Positions 63,401 to 64,000 of a DNA stretch of 64,000 bases are shown here, piece after piece (position 1 is the first letter of the stretch; the number at the start of each line of letters is the position of its first letter). This DNA is from Montifringilla adamsi. Its lineage: Eukaryota; Chordata; Aves; Passeriformes; Passeridae. The notes below the pieces were generated by a model. It did no database searches, was not told the origin of the DNA, and worked only from the letters and a program-made list of their open reading frames with translations. The stretch spans positions 3,579,236-3,643,235 of the forward strand of contig JAGGNK010012559.1 of NCBI GenBank assembly GCA_017590115.1, in the 5' to 3' direction. The position numbers and the translations under genes were made by a program.

Positions 63401-63958
63401 TGTTTGGGGCACAGGTGGGTCACCCCTGGGAACACTGTCCCCACATCCCCACAGCCTGGCAAGCCATGGCCACATCCAGCTCGTCAGCCACAGTCCTTTG
63501 TGGCCCGATCCCAGCCAGGGAGCACCCGCCCAAGCTGGCACCTGGTTCCTGCCCCACAGCGGGTGTCTCATGATGTTCAGGACAGGGCTGAAGCAGCTAA
63601 GCCCGGTGTGGTCACTGTAGCGGCCGGCAGCAGCAAAGCTGTTGTGTTTGGCTCTCACCTCAGTGGCAGTGGCATTGGCCACACGGTAGATGAGTTCTGG
63701 GCTAGAGGGACAGCACAGGGGTGTCAGGGCAGCATAGGCAAGGGGGGACCTGTCTCACCAGGTCCCATCCCCCACCCCCGGTCCCCGGTGCTGGTACCTG
63801 AAGGCTGCGGCAAGCCCCAACGCCTGCGGGAAAGCCGTGGCCCATCCAGGCGCCTCGCCGTCGCCCCGCAGACACTCCGTGTTCCAGTTGTAGGGCGCGA
63901 TGCCCAACCGCGGGATGGGGGGCGCGGGGCCGTTCCCCATCGCTCCCCCCCTCGCCAC
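60482..63958 (-). CDS. Glycoside hydrolase family 3, beta-D-xylosidase-like, 3' part (5' end outside window)
   Basis: Thirteen exons, all in phase: 63958-63798 (may extend to the window edge), 63701-63542, 63399-63229, 63152-63061, 62969-62812, 62727-62624, 62529-62305, 62196-62111, 61923-61787, 61626-61537, 61420-61212, 61092-60886, 60769-60482 (TAG). They encode about 695 residues; plant enzymes have about 770, so little is missing. Order: IPRLGIAPYNWNTECLRG; FSPVLNIMRHPLWGRNQ and ETYGEDPFLSG; GCKHFSVHGGPENIP; SYSFMCSYNRINGVPACAN; GFDGYVVSDEGA with the predicted nucleophile Asp; then the second domain VVGPFADNPRVLFGDYAP, DVVLVCLGTG, DLSLPGHQLELL, GRPVILLLFNAGPLDVSW, YPFGYGLSYTTFRY; and an Fn3-like end. 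This is the full GH3 three-domain layout, with catalytic and carbohydrate-site residues kept, so it is probably active. The substrate is unproven; exo-acting beta-xyloside cleavage is inferred from the family. Confidence 0.93.
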
Positions 63959-64000
63959 CTGCAGGGCAGCGGCGCTGAGCGGGGAGTCCCGCGGGGGCCC
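63959..64000 (-). other. Possible upstream coding or intron sequence of the GH3 gene
   Basis: The minus-strand frame stays open to the window edge (DSPLSAAALQ before VARGGA). However, CTGCCCTGCAG just before 63958 could be an intron acceptor. The window ends before this can be decided. Confidence 0.4.

Overview
The window is vertebrate nuclear DNA, almost certainly from a bird. Coding exons are short with GT-AG boundaries, CpG-island promoters are present, and three fragments of the avian-type LINE CR1 (3' ends of the form ...TGATTCTGTG / ...TGATTCTATGG) are visible. The gene order matches the human 1p34.3 block MAP7D1-THRAP3-SH3D21-EVA1B-STK40, read in reverse. Dense genes, high GC and many minisatellites suggest a gene-rich bird chromosome (inference). 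Layout: STK40 (+), last five coding exons, 2376-7317, with a 2 kb 3' UTR to a poly(A) signal at 9299. EVA1B (+), CDS 11346-11901 in two exons, CpG-island leader near 9.9-10.05 kb. SH3D21-like (-), 3' exons 14164-13026, convergent with EVA1B; no SH3 domain is visible. THRAP3 (-), complete CDS of 10 coding exons, 29930-17549, CpG-island promoter near 41.4-41.6 kb. MAP7D1 (-), complete CDS of about 19 exons, 57104-42560, CpG-island promoter near 56.2-57.6 kb. At the right edge lies the 3' part (13 exons, about 695 codons) of a GH3 beta-xylosidase-like gene (-), 63958-60482, running off the window. The genes are not an operon and share no single pathway: a COP1-type pseudokinase adaptor (STK40), a small membrane protein (EVA1B), a CIN85/CD2AP-type coiled-coil protein (SH3D21), an SR-related splicing/transcription cofactor (THRAP3), a microtubule/kinesin regulator (MAP7D1) and a predicted secretory or lysosomal glycosidase. 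Their grouping is conserved synteny. The most unusual structure is a 351-bp tandem duplication inside MAP7D1 (44580-45281). The two copies differ at one base, and the duplication creates an 87-codon fused exon that stays in frame at both splice junctions. Other points of note: a GC-AG intron in THRAP3, two opposed ZNF143-type elements at the THRAP3 promoter, a possible intragenic TATA promoter in MAP7D1, an SH3D21 gene without visible SH3 exons, and a GH3 enzyme gene with no counterpart I know of at the human locus.
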